Assembly: GCA_958448395.1 (NCBI GenBank)
Contig: CAUDDP010000101.1
Location: forward strand, 1-6,022
Direction: 5' to 3'
Source: an uncultured Oscillospiraceae bacterium
Lineage (GTDB): Bacteria > Bacillota > Clostridia > Oscillospirales > Ruminococcaceae
Length of the DNA stretch: 6,022 nt
In this document: one piece after another, positions 1 to 5,192 of the stretch
Layout of the letters: each line of letters begins with the position of its first letter
Position numbering within the stretch: the first letter of the stretch is position 1
Position numbers and translations under genes: made by a program
The notes under the pieces: generated by a model
Told to the model about the DNA's origin: nothing
Seen by the model: the letters and a program-made list of their open reading frames with translations, nothing else
Databases searched by the model: none

Positions 1-93
1 CCGGCACAGTTTGTGATTGGCAGCGGTAGAATGCATTCTCGTCGAACTCACGTTAATGAGTTTTCATGCCCCATTGGCATATCAGCCATATAA
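1..93 (+). CDS. Possible 3' end of a gene cut by the window edge (weak)
   Basis: Reading frame 1 is open from the first base to a TAA at 91-93, giving 30 residues that start PAQFVIGSGRMHS and end CPIGISAI. I do not recognise the sequence. The first nine codons (CCG GCA CAG TTT GTG ATT GGC AGC GGT) resemble those used by the other genes here. After about base 27 the codons become unlike them (AGA, CGA, TCA, CCC, ATA), and no good terminator follows the stop. A 30-codon open stretch can easily arise by chance. It is listed because it is the only evidence for an upstream gene; the alternative is that bases 1-183 are all intergenic. Confidence 0.2.
   Translation, partial: PAQFVIGSGRMHSRRTHVNEFSCPIGISAI
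45..64 (+). other. Short AT-rich inverted repeat with a T run
   Basis: AACTCA (45-50) and TGAGTT (57-62) are perfect inverted arms around a six-base loop, followed directly by two more T residues and C. It could be a weak terminator of a gene lying before the window. The stem has only two G-C pairs, and it would lie inside the possible partial gene at 1-93, so both cannot be right. Confidence 0.2.
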
Positions 94-183
94 CGAAAAT
101 ATACAAAAATGTGATTGCAGATGCATGACTTTTCTCACTTTTCACGAAAATCAAAAAAAACGGAAAAATGACAAAAGAGAAGC

Positions 184-212
184 TTGCAGTTTTCTGCAAC
201 TTGTGCTATAGT
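184..212 (+). promoter_or_regulatory. Promoter of the LTA synthase-thioesterase operon, with an inverted repeat on the -35
   Basis: The -35 is TTGCAG (184-189) and the -10 is TATAGT (207-212). They are separated by exactly 17 bases, and an extended TGC lies just before the -10 (204-206). The 11-base block TGTGCTATAGT (202-212) is nearly identical to blocks before the genes at 3069 and 3752. The -35 is also the left arm of a perfect inverted repeat, TTGCAG-TTTT-CTGCAA (184-199), which could be an operator. The expected start of transcription is near 218-220, leaving a leader of about 80 bases. Confidence 0.75.
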
Positions 213-241
213 AAGAAAGAATAGAAAAGCATGTAAAGAAA

Positions 242-269
242 AGAACCGCTTTGTAAAATCTGCGGTTCT
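242..269 (+). promoter_or_regulatory. Leader hairpin before the LTA synthase gene
   Basis: AGAACCGC (242-249) and GCGGTTCT (262-269) form a perfect 8-bp stem around a 12-base loop, between the promoter and the ribosome binding site. On the plus strand no T run follows, so it is not a plus-strand terminator. On the minus strand the stem would be followed by TTTCTTT, so it could stop antisense transcription. It might also stabilise the 5' end of the mRNA. Its function is unknown. Confidence 0.45.
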
Positions 270-299
270 CAGATAGAGAGAAAGGGGAAGGTTTCCGTT

Positions 300-2156
300 A
301 TGGAATCACTACATAAGTTATTTTCTGCATTGCGTGCTCGTGGTTGTGCCTGTAATGAACGGCGGAATGAAAACACACTTCGGTTTTCAATGACCAATCG
401 TATGTTATTGCTGCTGTTTCCAGTCTTCATTGTCTGTATGGCAGAGTTGAATCAGGACAAATATCTCAGCAAACTGGTAATCTTTATTGCAGAGCATCCA
501 TCCATTATGCTGTTCAATATCTTGATTGCAGGATTGATTTTTCTGGGTGCTTTGCTGTTGTTCCGAAAGGGCTGGCTTGCCATGCTTCTGCAAAGTGTGC
601 TGTATATGGCACTGAGTATTACAGAGCTGTTCAAGTATAACACCAATGGGAATCATTTGATTATGACAGACATGAAACTGTTCCGCAGTATCAAAAGTCT
701 GACCTCATTCGCCTATATTAAAATTACGCCGCGATTGATTATTTATGGGCTAATTGTAATTGCGTTTGTTGGTGTGGCATTTTGGTTCAATCCAAAATTT
801 TCGCTGCATACCAAGCGGCTGCGGCGAATGGCCACGGGTCTTTCCTGTCTGCTGACTTGTGCACTGGTGATTCTTGTTCCAACCTTGTCCACGCCGGTTT
901 ACGCCTTTTTTGGCGTGGATGTCTCCAAGGCAGAGAATACCTTTATTTTAAATGAAAAGTTTGAAAACAATGGGTTTCTTGCGTTCTTTATGCAGACTGG
1001 TTCGGAGAACATTGCCAACCGACTGGAAGAACCAGAGGCGTATGAGGAAAATAAGGATTCCACGATTGCACAGTACTTGGAAGACGTCACAGAGCAATGT
1101 AATTTCCAAGATGGCGTAAAGCCGAATGTCATTGAAATCATGTCGGAGTCCTATGCGGACTTTCGTGTCTTTGATGAGCTGTCGATTTCAGAGGATGTCT
1201 ATGCTGGTTTGGATGAGGTTGCAGCAAAGGGCATTTCCGGTACAGCAATTGCACCGACGTATGCCAGCTATACAGTACGAACAGAATTTGAACTGCTGTT
1301 TGGTCTGCCAGTCAAGTCGCTGAACGATCCGAATATGCCCCAGAGAGTCTTGTTGGAACGGCAGCAGCCGACCATTCCATCTTACTACAAGGCACAGGGT
1401 TATTCTACTGCCTATGTACATCCGTTTCAGGGAAGTTTCTACAACCGCCGTTCCATCTATAGTCAGTTTTCCTTTGATACGATGATTTTTGAAGATGATT
1501 TTACCGTTCCGGTTGATCTGTATGGGACTTATATTGATGATACCACCGTTTACAATCAGATTGAACAGCTGATTACAGACACGGATGAACCGTTGTATTT
1601 GCACACAACTACGATGCAGAATCATCAACCTTATGATCAGGGCACAGGAGATACGGAGTTTGAGAACTATTTACAGTGGATTCAGCATTCTTCAGATGGT
1701 TTAGCTGACTTTATTGCTTCGTTGGAACAGCTGGATGAACCCACAATTGTGCTGTTCATCGGGGATCATTTTCCGTCCTTGCGAGGAGAAGACGGCATTT
1801 ATGCACAGCTTGGCATCACCAGCGAAAATTGCAGCACGCTGTATGAGCAGAAGTATGTAATGTGGAACAACTTCGGATTGGATATGGCAGCAGCACAGCC
1901 GACAGAAGAAGTATCTGTTTTCTATCTGCCGTATGTTGTAATGCAGGCAATCGGTATGCCAAGGGATGCGTTTATTCAGAGTATGATGGATGAGATGCAA
2001 GTGACACCGGTTTATTCCACTAACTATGCACCGGGTCAGGAACGGAATGAAAAACTGGATACGCTGACATATGATAGAATACTTGGGGATATGCTTTCAC
2101 CGGATGCGGTGGTAGAGGAAGAAGCAGGCAGTTCCACAAGTTCTGATACAGAATAA
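300..2156 (+). CDS. LTA synthase family protein (membrane-bound sulfatase-fold polymer synthase)
   Basis: This 618-residue protein has the LtaS architecture. About five hydrophobic segments lie at roughly residues 35-50, 69-88, 93-111, 144-163 and 180-202, followed by a large extracytoplasmic sulfatase/alkaline-phosphatase-fold domain from about 270 to 600. Catalytic positions by motif match to LtaS are E283 in IMSESY (metal), T325 in SYTVRTEFE (nucleophile), H442 in TMQNHQPY, and D489-H490 in FIGDHFP (metal). LtaS enzymes polymerise glycerol phosphate from phosphatidylglycerol onto a glycolipid anchor, but family members also make other phosphopolyols or act as primases, so the substrate is inferred only. 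The ATG at 300 is chosen because of the purine tract AAAGGGGAAGG at 281-291; M31 would be a later alternative. The C-terminus is a Ser/Glu-rich tail (about 603-618). It is the first gene of an operon with the thioesterase 24 bases downstream. Confidence 0.9.
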   Translation: MESLHKLFSALRARGCACNERRNENTLRFSMTNRMLLLLFPVFIVCMAELNQDKYLSKLVIFIAEHPSIMLFNILIAGLIFLGALLLFRKGWLAMLLQSVLYMALSITELFKYNTNGNHLIMTDMKLFRSIKSLTSFAYIKITPRLIIYGLIVIAFVGVAFWFNPKFSLHTKRLRRMATGLSCLLTCALVILVPTLSTPVYAFFGVDVSKAENTFILNEKFENNGFLAFFMQTGSENIANRLEEPEAYEENKDSTIAQYLEDVTEQCNFQDGVKPNVIEIMSESYADFRVFDELSISEDVYAGLDEVAAKGISGTAIAPTYASYTVRTEFELLFGLPVKSLNDPNMPQRVLLERQQPTIPSYYKAQGYSTAYVHPFQGSFYNRRSIYSQFSFDTMIFEDDFTVPVDLYGTYIDDTTVYNQIEQLITDTDEPLYLHTTTMQNHQPYDQGTGDTEFENYLQWIQHSSDGLADFIASLEQLDEPTIVLFIGDHFPSLRGEDGIYAQLGITSENCSTLYEQKYVMWNNFGLDMAAAQPTEEVSVFYLPYVVMQAIGMPRDAFIQSMMDEMQVTPVYSTNYAPGQERNEKLDTLTYDRILGDMLSPDAVVEEEAGSSTSSDTE

Positions 2157-2180
2157 AGAAAGCAAATAGGAGGCATACTT

Positions 2181-2582
2181 ATGCAGCCCATTACAATTGG
2201 TACAAAAGCAACTGCAAGTGTGACCGTAACAGAGGCACAGCTTGCGGTTACCGTTGGCAGTGGTTCGCTGCCGGTTTTTGCGACCCCTATGCTGGCAGCT
2301 TTGATGGAGAAGGCAGCCTGCCATGCTGTGGCAGATTTTCTGGATGACGGAGAGACGACAGTTGGTACGGCATTGGATCTGGCACATACTGCTGCAACAC
2401 CAGAGGGGATGACCGTTACAGCGACCGCAGAGGTAACAGCTGTTTCCGGACGGGAAATCACGTTTTCCGTGACTGCATCGGATGAGGTTGGTCTGGTTGG
2501 CAGTGGTACACATAAGCGGTTTCTGGTGAAGAGTGTGCCATTCACAAAGAAGGCAGTGGCACGAAAGGAAGCAATTCAGTAA
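2181..2582 (+). CDS. FlK-type hotdog-fold acyl-CoA thioesterase
   Basis: This 133-residue protein matches the family of fluoroacetyl-CoA thioesterase FlK, single-domain hotdog enzymes of about 130-140 residues that act as dimers. The known FlK residues are T42, E50, G69 and H76. Here T35, E43, G62 and H69 occur with exactly the same spacing, shifted by seven. T35 lies in FATPMLAALMEKAA, the long hotdog helix, and H69 in DLAHTAATPEGM. The family hydrolyses short acyl-CoA thioesters. Fluoroacetate resistance is known only for the Streptomyces enzyme and is not implied here; housekeeping removal of a metabolic or damaged acyl-CoA is more likely. AGGAGG (2168-2173) sits 7 bases before the ATG, and there is no promoter-like sequence in the 24-base gap, so it should be co-transcribed with the LTA synthase gene. 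That pairing has no obvious biochemical reason. Confidence 0.85.
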   Translation: MQPITIGTKATASVTVTEAQLAVTVGSGSLPVFATPMLAALMEKAACHAVADFLDDGETTVGTALDLAHTAATPEGMTVTATAEVTAVSGREITFSVTASDEVGLVGSGTHKRFLVKSVPFTKKAVARKEAIQ

Positions 2583-2632
2583 TTCTTTCTTGAGCCAAGC
2601 TGTTGTTTATAGCAATTCGTGTTATTTTTATT

Positions 2633-2676
2633 TATAAAAAAAGCCGTCTGCGGATTTGCAGATGGCTTCTTTTTTA
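2633..2676. terminator. Bidirectional intrinsic terminator between convergent genes
   Basis: The arms 2642-2651 (AGCCGTCTGC) and 2658-2667 (GCAGATGGCT) form a 10-bp stem with one G-T pair around the loop GGATTT. A T-rich tract (TTCTTTTTTA) follows on the plus strand and an A run precedes the stem, giving a T run on the minus strand. It sits between the end of the thioesterase gene and the end of the convergent XRE regulator gene and fits both. Confidence 0.9.
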
Positions 2677-2690
2677 ATGTAAGTTATATG

Positions 2691-2933
2691 TTATTTTATT
2701 TCTTGTTCCAAATCGTCAAAAATATCAGAATCGAAAAATTCTCTAATAGAAATATTAAATCCATCACACAATTTTTTTATTGATGTAATGCCTGGATTTT
2801 TACTTTTTGTATTCAACATACTATAAATAGTTGATGGCGAAACGCCTGAAAGATTTGCCAGTGCATTGATGGCAATATTCCTTTCTCTACACAATGCAAG
2901 AATTCTTTCTGCAACTGCTTCTTTGGCATTCAT
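2691..2933 (-). CDS. XRE-family (Cro/CI-type) DNA-binding regulator
   Basis: This small 80-residue protein is essentially one helix-turn-helix domain. Helix 1 is about residues 4-18, and the HTH proper is about 22-41, with ALANLSGVSPSTIYSMLN typical of the family (A26, G30, V31, S32, I36). Helices 4-5 are about 49-67 (ITSIKKLCDGFNISIREFF), followed by an acidic tail, DSDIFDDLEQEIK. There is no sensor domain, so any signal must act through dimer formation or a partner. The start at 2933 is supported by an AGGTGA site (minus strand, complement of 2941-2946) seven bases before the ATG. The gene is divergent from the SLOG-like gene, with two related operator-like sites between them, so it probably regulates itself and that neighbour. 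Its base composition is more A/T-rich than the flanking operon. Confidence 0.88.
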   Translation of the reverse strand: MNAKEAVAERILALCRERNIAINALANLSGVSPSTIYSMLNTKSKNPGITSIKKLCDGFNISIREFFDSDIFDDLEQEIK

Positions 2934-2952
2934 AACAAGTTCACCTCAATTT

Positions 2953-2965
2953 TGTGATATACCCA
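2953..2965 (-). promoter_or_regulatory. Operator-like site 1 (close to the XRE gene start)
   Basis: On the minus strand this reads TGGGTATATCACA. It matches the plus-strand sequence at 2999-3012 (TGGGATATATCGCA) except for one inserted base and one substitution. It lies just upstream of the Shine-Dalgarno site of the XRE gene, where a repressor could block its own transcription. No strong minus-strand promoter was recognised here. Binding is inferred. Confidence 0.4.
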
Positions 2966-2998
2966 TGTTAATCTTACCAAACTTCTTAAATTCTTGTG

Positions 2999-3012
2999 TG
3001 GGATATATCGCA
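2999..3012 (+). promoter_or_regulatory. Operator-like site 2 (over the -35 of the SLOG-like gene)
   Basis: TGGGATATATCGCA, containing the self-complementary octamer GATATATC (3002-3009), is the inverted counterpart of the site at 2953-2965; their centres are about 46 bp apart. It overlaps the -35 region (3008-3013) of the promoter of the gene at 3069, so a protein bound here would compete with RNA polymerase. The natural candidate is the XRE protein encoded next door. Confidence 0.4.
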
Positions 3013-3036
3013 AACTTGAAAAAAATGTGCTATAAT
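3008..3036 (+). promoter_or_regulatory. Promoter of the SLOG-like gene (extended -10)
   Basis: TGTGCTATAAT (3026-3036) contains a consensus TATAAT at 3031-3036 with an extended TGC. At the normal 17-base spacing the -35 would be TCGCAA (3008-3013), a poor match, so the promoter relies on the extended -10 and perhaps on the A-rich spacer. Transcription should start near 3043, just before the AAAGGAGG ribosome binding site (3053-3060), giving a very short leader. Confidence 0.7.
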
Positions 3037-3068
3037 AAAGGGGTACAAAATAAAAGGAGGCTTCGGTT

Positions 3069-3548
3069 ATGACTTGTGCTATCATTTCAACTGGGTTTGA
3101 AAACCAATTACCCTGTAAAAATGAAAATGAAAAGCCGTACCCTGAAATAAAACGCATCTTGCGTGAAACTATTTGGGGTGCTTACTGTAATGGTTATACC
3201 GATTTTTATGTGAATTGTGAATACGGTATTCCATTGTGGGCAGCAGAGATTGTTTGTGCTTTGAAACTGTACAACACAATCAAACTGCATATTATTATAC
3301 CTTGTGAAGAGCAAACAACCAATTGGACAGAAGACCAACGTGACCGATATTATGATGTGCACCTAAAAGCAGACAGTGTTGTTTTTGCAGATAAGCAGTG
3401 GAAGGAAAACTGTTATCATGAAGCAGACGAAATGATAATAAATGAAAGCGATGTTGTGTTGATATTAGGGGCTGACGAAACTTGTTATGCAGAGATATAT
3501 GCAAAAAGAATGGAAATACCAGTTCAAAAAATTGATTGCAGAATGTGA
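3069..3548 (+). CDS. SLOG/DUF1273-like (YpsA/YoqJ-type) protein of unknown function
   Basis: This 159-residue soluble protein resembles the DUF1273 (YpsA/YoqJ) branch of the SLOG Rossmann-like superfamily. Visible family features are a first beta strand with IISTGFE (5-11), a helix, a strand, then YGIPLWAAEIVCALK (52-66), strand KLHIIIPCEEQ (72-82), the aromatic NW segment with RDRYYDVHLKAD (91-102), and a late strand DVVLIL (128-133). SLOG domains are thought to bind nucleotide-derived ligands and often occur in stress or conflict systems. The usual glycine-rich ligand loop (SGGAxG-like) is replaced here by VNCEYG (48-53), leaving one glycine, so binding may differ from the family norm. Eight cysteines (3, 16, 40, 50, 63, 79, 115, 139) plus C157 are many for its size. 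AAAGGAGG at 3053-3060 fixes the start. It is divergent from an XRE regulator and is followed by its own terminator. Confidence 0.7.
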   Translation: MTCAIISTGFENQLPCKNENEKPYPEIKRILRETIWGAYCNGYTDFYVNCEYGIPLWAAEIVCALKLYNTIKLHIIIPCEEQTTNWTEDQRDRYYDVHLKADSVVFADKQWKENCYHEADEMIINESDVVLILGADETCYAEIYAKRMEIPVQKIDCRM

Positions 3549-3568
3549 GTGCGAATGAAAGGATTGCT

Positions 3569-3617
3569 CGAAAGCACATTAAATAAGTTCCTGTTTGGTG
3601 TCTGCTTTCGTTTTTTT
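3569..3617 (+). terminator. Intrinsic terminator after the SLOG-like gene
   Basis: CGAAAGCA (3569-3576) pairs perfectly with TGCTTTCG (3603-3610) and is followed at once by seven T residues (3611-3617). The loop is long (26 bases), which is less usual, but the stem plus T run directly after the stop at 3548 fits a terminator. Confidence 0.65.
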
Positions 3618-3635
3618 CGAGTTTGTGCCTATTTT

Positions 3636-3657
3636 TTTTGCAAATAGAATTGCAAAA
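3636..3657 (+). promoter_or_regulatory. Perfect 8-bp inverted repeat covering the ilvE -35
   Basis: TTTTGCAA (3636-3643) and TTGCAAAA (3650-3657) are perfect inverted arms with a six-base spacer, ATAGAA. The right arm contains the -35 of the ilvE promoter. The symmetry and position fit an operator for a dimeric repressor or an upstream activator; none can be named from the sequence. The arms are A/T-rich, so chance symmetry is possible. Confidence 0.4.
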
Positions 3658-3678
3658 GCAGAAAAACTGTGCTATAAT
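3650..3678 (+). promoter_or_regulatory. Promoter of ilvE
   Basis: TTGCAA (3650-3655) and consensus TATAAT (3673-3678) are separated by 17 bases, with an extended TGC at 3670-3672. The block TGTGCTATAAT (3668-3678) is identical to that before the gene at 3069. The predicted transcript starts near 3685, leaving about 67 bases of leader before the ATG at 3752. Confidence 0.8.
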
Positions 3679-3699
3679 AAAAACAAATAGCAGAAAAAC
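3657..3699 (+). repeat. Direct repeat AGCAGAAAAAC flanking the ilvE -10
   Basis: AGCAGAAAAAC occurs at 3657-3667 and again at 3689-3699, 32 bases (about three helical turns) apart, on either side of the -10. A partial inverted copy, GTTTTCTG, lies at 3715-3722. Together the second and inverted copies can form a hairpin at the start of the mRNA (3691-3700 with 3714-3722, one bulged A). This may be a pair of regulator sites or an mRNA 5' structure. Confidence 0.35.
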
Positions 3700-3751
3700 A
3701 CATTAAAAATAGCTGTTTTCTGTTAACATCATAAAAAAGAGGTTTTGTATT

Positions 3752-4822
3752 ATGGAAATCAAGAAAAAGCTGGCGGCAACCTTGAAGGAAAAGCCGCAGG
3801 ATGAGAGCAAGCTTGGCTTTGGTCATGTTTTCACAGACCATATGCTGATTATGCCGTATGACGAGGGACAGGGCTGGCATGACCCGGAAATTGTACCGTA
3901 TGGTAACATTGAACTGAGTCCAGCTGCAATGTGTCTGCACTATGGTCAGACTGTTTTTGAAGGCTTAAAAGCATATCGCACTGCGGATGATAAGATTCAA
4001 CTGTTCCGTCCAGAAGAAAACTTCAAGCGTCTGAATAAATCCAATGAACGGCTTGTCATTCCGGAACTGCCAGTGGAGCTGGCAATGCAGTGTCTGACCG
4101 AATTGCTGGAAGTAGAAAAGGATTGGGTACCGCATCTGGACGGCACTTCCCTGTACATTCGTCCGTTTATCTTTGCTGTTGACCCGTTCCTTGGTGTGCG
4201 TCCGGGTGCACAGTATCTATTTATGATTATCCTGTCACCGTCTGGTGCATACTACGCATCGGGTCTGAATCCGGTTAATATTTATGTAGAGGATAAGTAC
4301 GTTCGTACGGTTCGGGGATGCATGGGTTATGCAAAGACGGGTGGTAACTATGCCGCTTCCCTGCACAGTCAGGATGATGCACACAAGCAGAATTATTCTC
4401 AGGTTCTGTGGCTGGACGGCGTAGAGCAGAAGTACATCGAAGAAGTTGGTGCGATGAACATCTTCTTCGTCATTGACGGCGAGGTGGTTACACCGTCTTT
4501 GGAAACCGGTTCGATTTTGTCTGGTATCACCAGAAAATCTACCATTGAGCTGTGCAAGAGCTGGGGTCTGCCAGTATCCGAACGCCGGATTACCATTCAG
4601 GAAATTGCAGATGCCTATGACAATGGCAAACTGGATGAAGTATTCGGTACGGGTACAGCTGCTGTTATTTCTCCGGTTGGACATCTCAAGTGGAATGACA
4701 AGGTAATGGAAATCAATGATAACAAGATTGGACCAATTTCTCAGAGAATTTATGATACCCTGACTGGCATTCAGTGGGGCAAACTGCTGGATCCGTTTGG
4801 TTGGGTTGTATCATTGGATTGA
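3752..4822 (+). CDS. ilvE: Branched-chain amino acid aminotransferase (class IV, BCAT)
   Basis: This cytosolic PLP enzyme interconverts leucine, isoleucine and valine with their 2-oxo acids, using glutamate/2-oxoglutarate. It is the last step of branched-chain amino acid synthesis and the first of their breakdown. At 356 residues it fits the longer BCAT group (as in human and many Bacillota enzymes), not the shorter E. coli-type IlvE of about 310. Key features: HYGQTVFEGLKAYR (63-76), FKRLNKSNERL (91-101, PLP-phosphate arginine probably R93), the Schiff-base lysine K195 in GYAKTGGNYAAS, the glutamate of EEVGAMNIFF (230-239) that contacts the PLP ring nitrogen, SGITRKS (257-263) and FGTGTAAVISPV (298-309). 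AAGAGG (3737-3742) supports the ATG at 3752. It stands alone, with its own promoter and terminator and no ilv or leu genes nearby. The leader is too short for a T-box, so control is probably by a protein acting at the promoter. Confidence 0.96.
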   Translation: MEIKKKLAATLKEKPQDESKLGFGHVFTDHMLIMPYDEGQGWHDPEIVPYGNIELSPAAMCLHYGQTVFEGLKAYRTADDKIQLFRPEENFKRLNKSNERLVIPELPVELAMQCLTELLEVEKDWVPHLDGTSLYIRPFIFAVDPFLGVRPGAQYLFMIILSPSGAYYASGLNPVNIYVEDKYVRTVRGCMGYAKTGGNYAASLHSQDDAHKQNYSQVLWLDGVEQKYIEEVGAMNIFFVIDGEVVTPSLETGSILSGITRKSTIELCKSWGLPVSERRITIQEIADAYDNGKLDEVFGTGTAAVISPVGHLKWNDKVMEINDNKIGPISQRIYDTLTGIQWGKLLDPFGWVVSLD

Positions 4823-4841
4823 TTTTTAAAGGGATGGAAAA

Positions 4842-4876
4842 GGGGACTTTCTGAATGGAAAGTCCCTGATTTTCTT
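4842..4876 (+). terminator. Intrinsic terminator of ilvE
   Basis: GGGACTTTC (4843-4851) pairs perfectly with GAAAGTCCC (4858-4866), extended by a G-T pair (4842/4867). The loop is TGAATG. A T-rich but interrupted tract (GATTTTCTTTTCT) follows, and the stem begins 20 bases after the ilvE stop codon. Confidence 0.85.
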
Positions 4877-4902
4877 TTCTCCGTATATTTCACAGATCAC
4901 GC

Positions 4903-4934
4903 AAATCCATTTTCAAATAATAGAATGGATTTTT
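4903..4934 (+). terminator. Second terminator-like hairpin before the gene at 4979
   Basis: AAATCCATT (4903-4911) and AATGGATTT (4924-4932) form a perfect 9-bp stem around a 12-base loop, and the stem runs into a TTTTT tract (4930-4934). It could be a back-up terminator for ilvE, or a leader attenuator for the two genes that follow if their promoter lies between 4876 and 4903. No good promoter was found on either side, so its role is open. Confidence 0.5.
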
Positions 4935-4978
4935 GTGGTTACCATAGCAGGCTTTGAAAAAGAAAGGAGTAAGTTAAT

Positions 4979-5191
4979 ATGCTTGGAAAATTAAAAGATC
5001 AGTTAACAGATTTGATTACAGATAATGATGACAAGATTCGGGATGTCATTGAGAACATGGTAAAAAATGAGGAATCCCGTGAAAAAATCGAAGCCCTTTT
5101 GAAAAAAAGCGGTCTGGCAGAGAAGTTAAAAGCGGGTGAGTTGGATGATATGATTGCCGCAGCTACAAAAAAATTGAAAAAGGAATCTTAA
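4979..5191 (+). CDS. Small charged helical protein of unknown function (70 residues)
   Basis: I do not recognise a named family. The protein is rich in Lys, Glu, Asp and Leu, has no cysteine, tryptophan or aromatic residue, and lacks a signal peptide or membrane segment, so it should be cytosolic and almost wholly helical. Three amphipathic stretches are visible: about 1-16 (MLGKLKDQLTDLITDN), 17-43 (ending EKIEALLKKSG) and 45-70 (AEKLKAGELDDMIAAATKKLKKES). This points to a small helical bundle or a partner-binding protein. AAAGGAG (4963-4969), nine bases before the ATG, and good codon use support it as a real gene. It lies one base before the cysteine-cluster gene, so the two are translated from one message and may act together; it could be a partner or stability factor for that protein (inference). 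Confidence 0.75.
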   Translation: MLGKLKDQLTDLITDNDDKIRDVIENMVKNEESREKIEALLKKSGLAEKLKAGELDDMIAAATKKLKKES

Positions 5192-5192
5192 T

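Noticed and set aside
29..38. Palindrome GAATGCATTC, with a 12-bp relative at 5532-5543
   Set aside because: The second copy lies inside the cysteine-cluster coding sequence and the first in an unexplained stretch; two short palindromes are expected by chance.
17..211. A 64-codon plus-strand reading frame before the LTA synthase gene
   Set aside because: It starts at TTG with no ribosome site, has unlikely composition and runs through the promoter at 184-212.
2036..2545. 169-codon minus-strand reading frame over the thioesterase gene
   Set aside because: It is low-complexity (Ala, Val, Ser, Thr-rich), opposite a well-supported gene, and has no start signals.
2181..2582. Fluoroacetate resistance gene
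   Set aside because: Only the fold and catalytic residues are supported; the fluorine-specific role is known for one Streptomyces enzyme, and there is no fluorometabolite context.
3549..3751. T-box or other amino-acid riboswitch before ilvE
   Set aside because: The predicted transcript leaves only about 67 bases of leader, far too short for a T-box, and no conserved T-box sequence is visible.
4235..4684. Long minus-strand reading frame inside ilvE
   Set aside because: It is a shadow of the strongly conserved aminotransferase gene, without a ribosome site or a recognisable protein.
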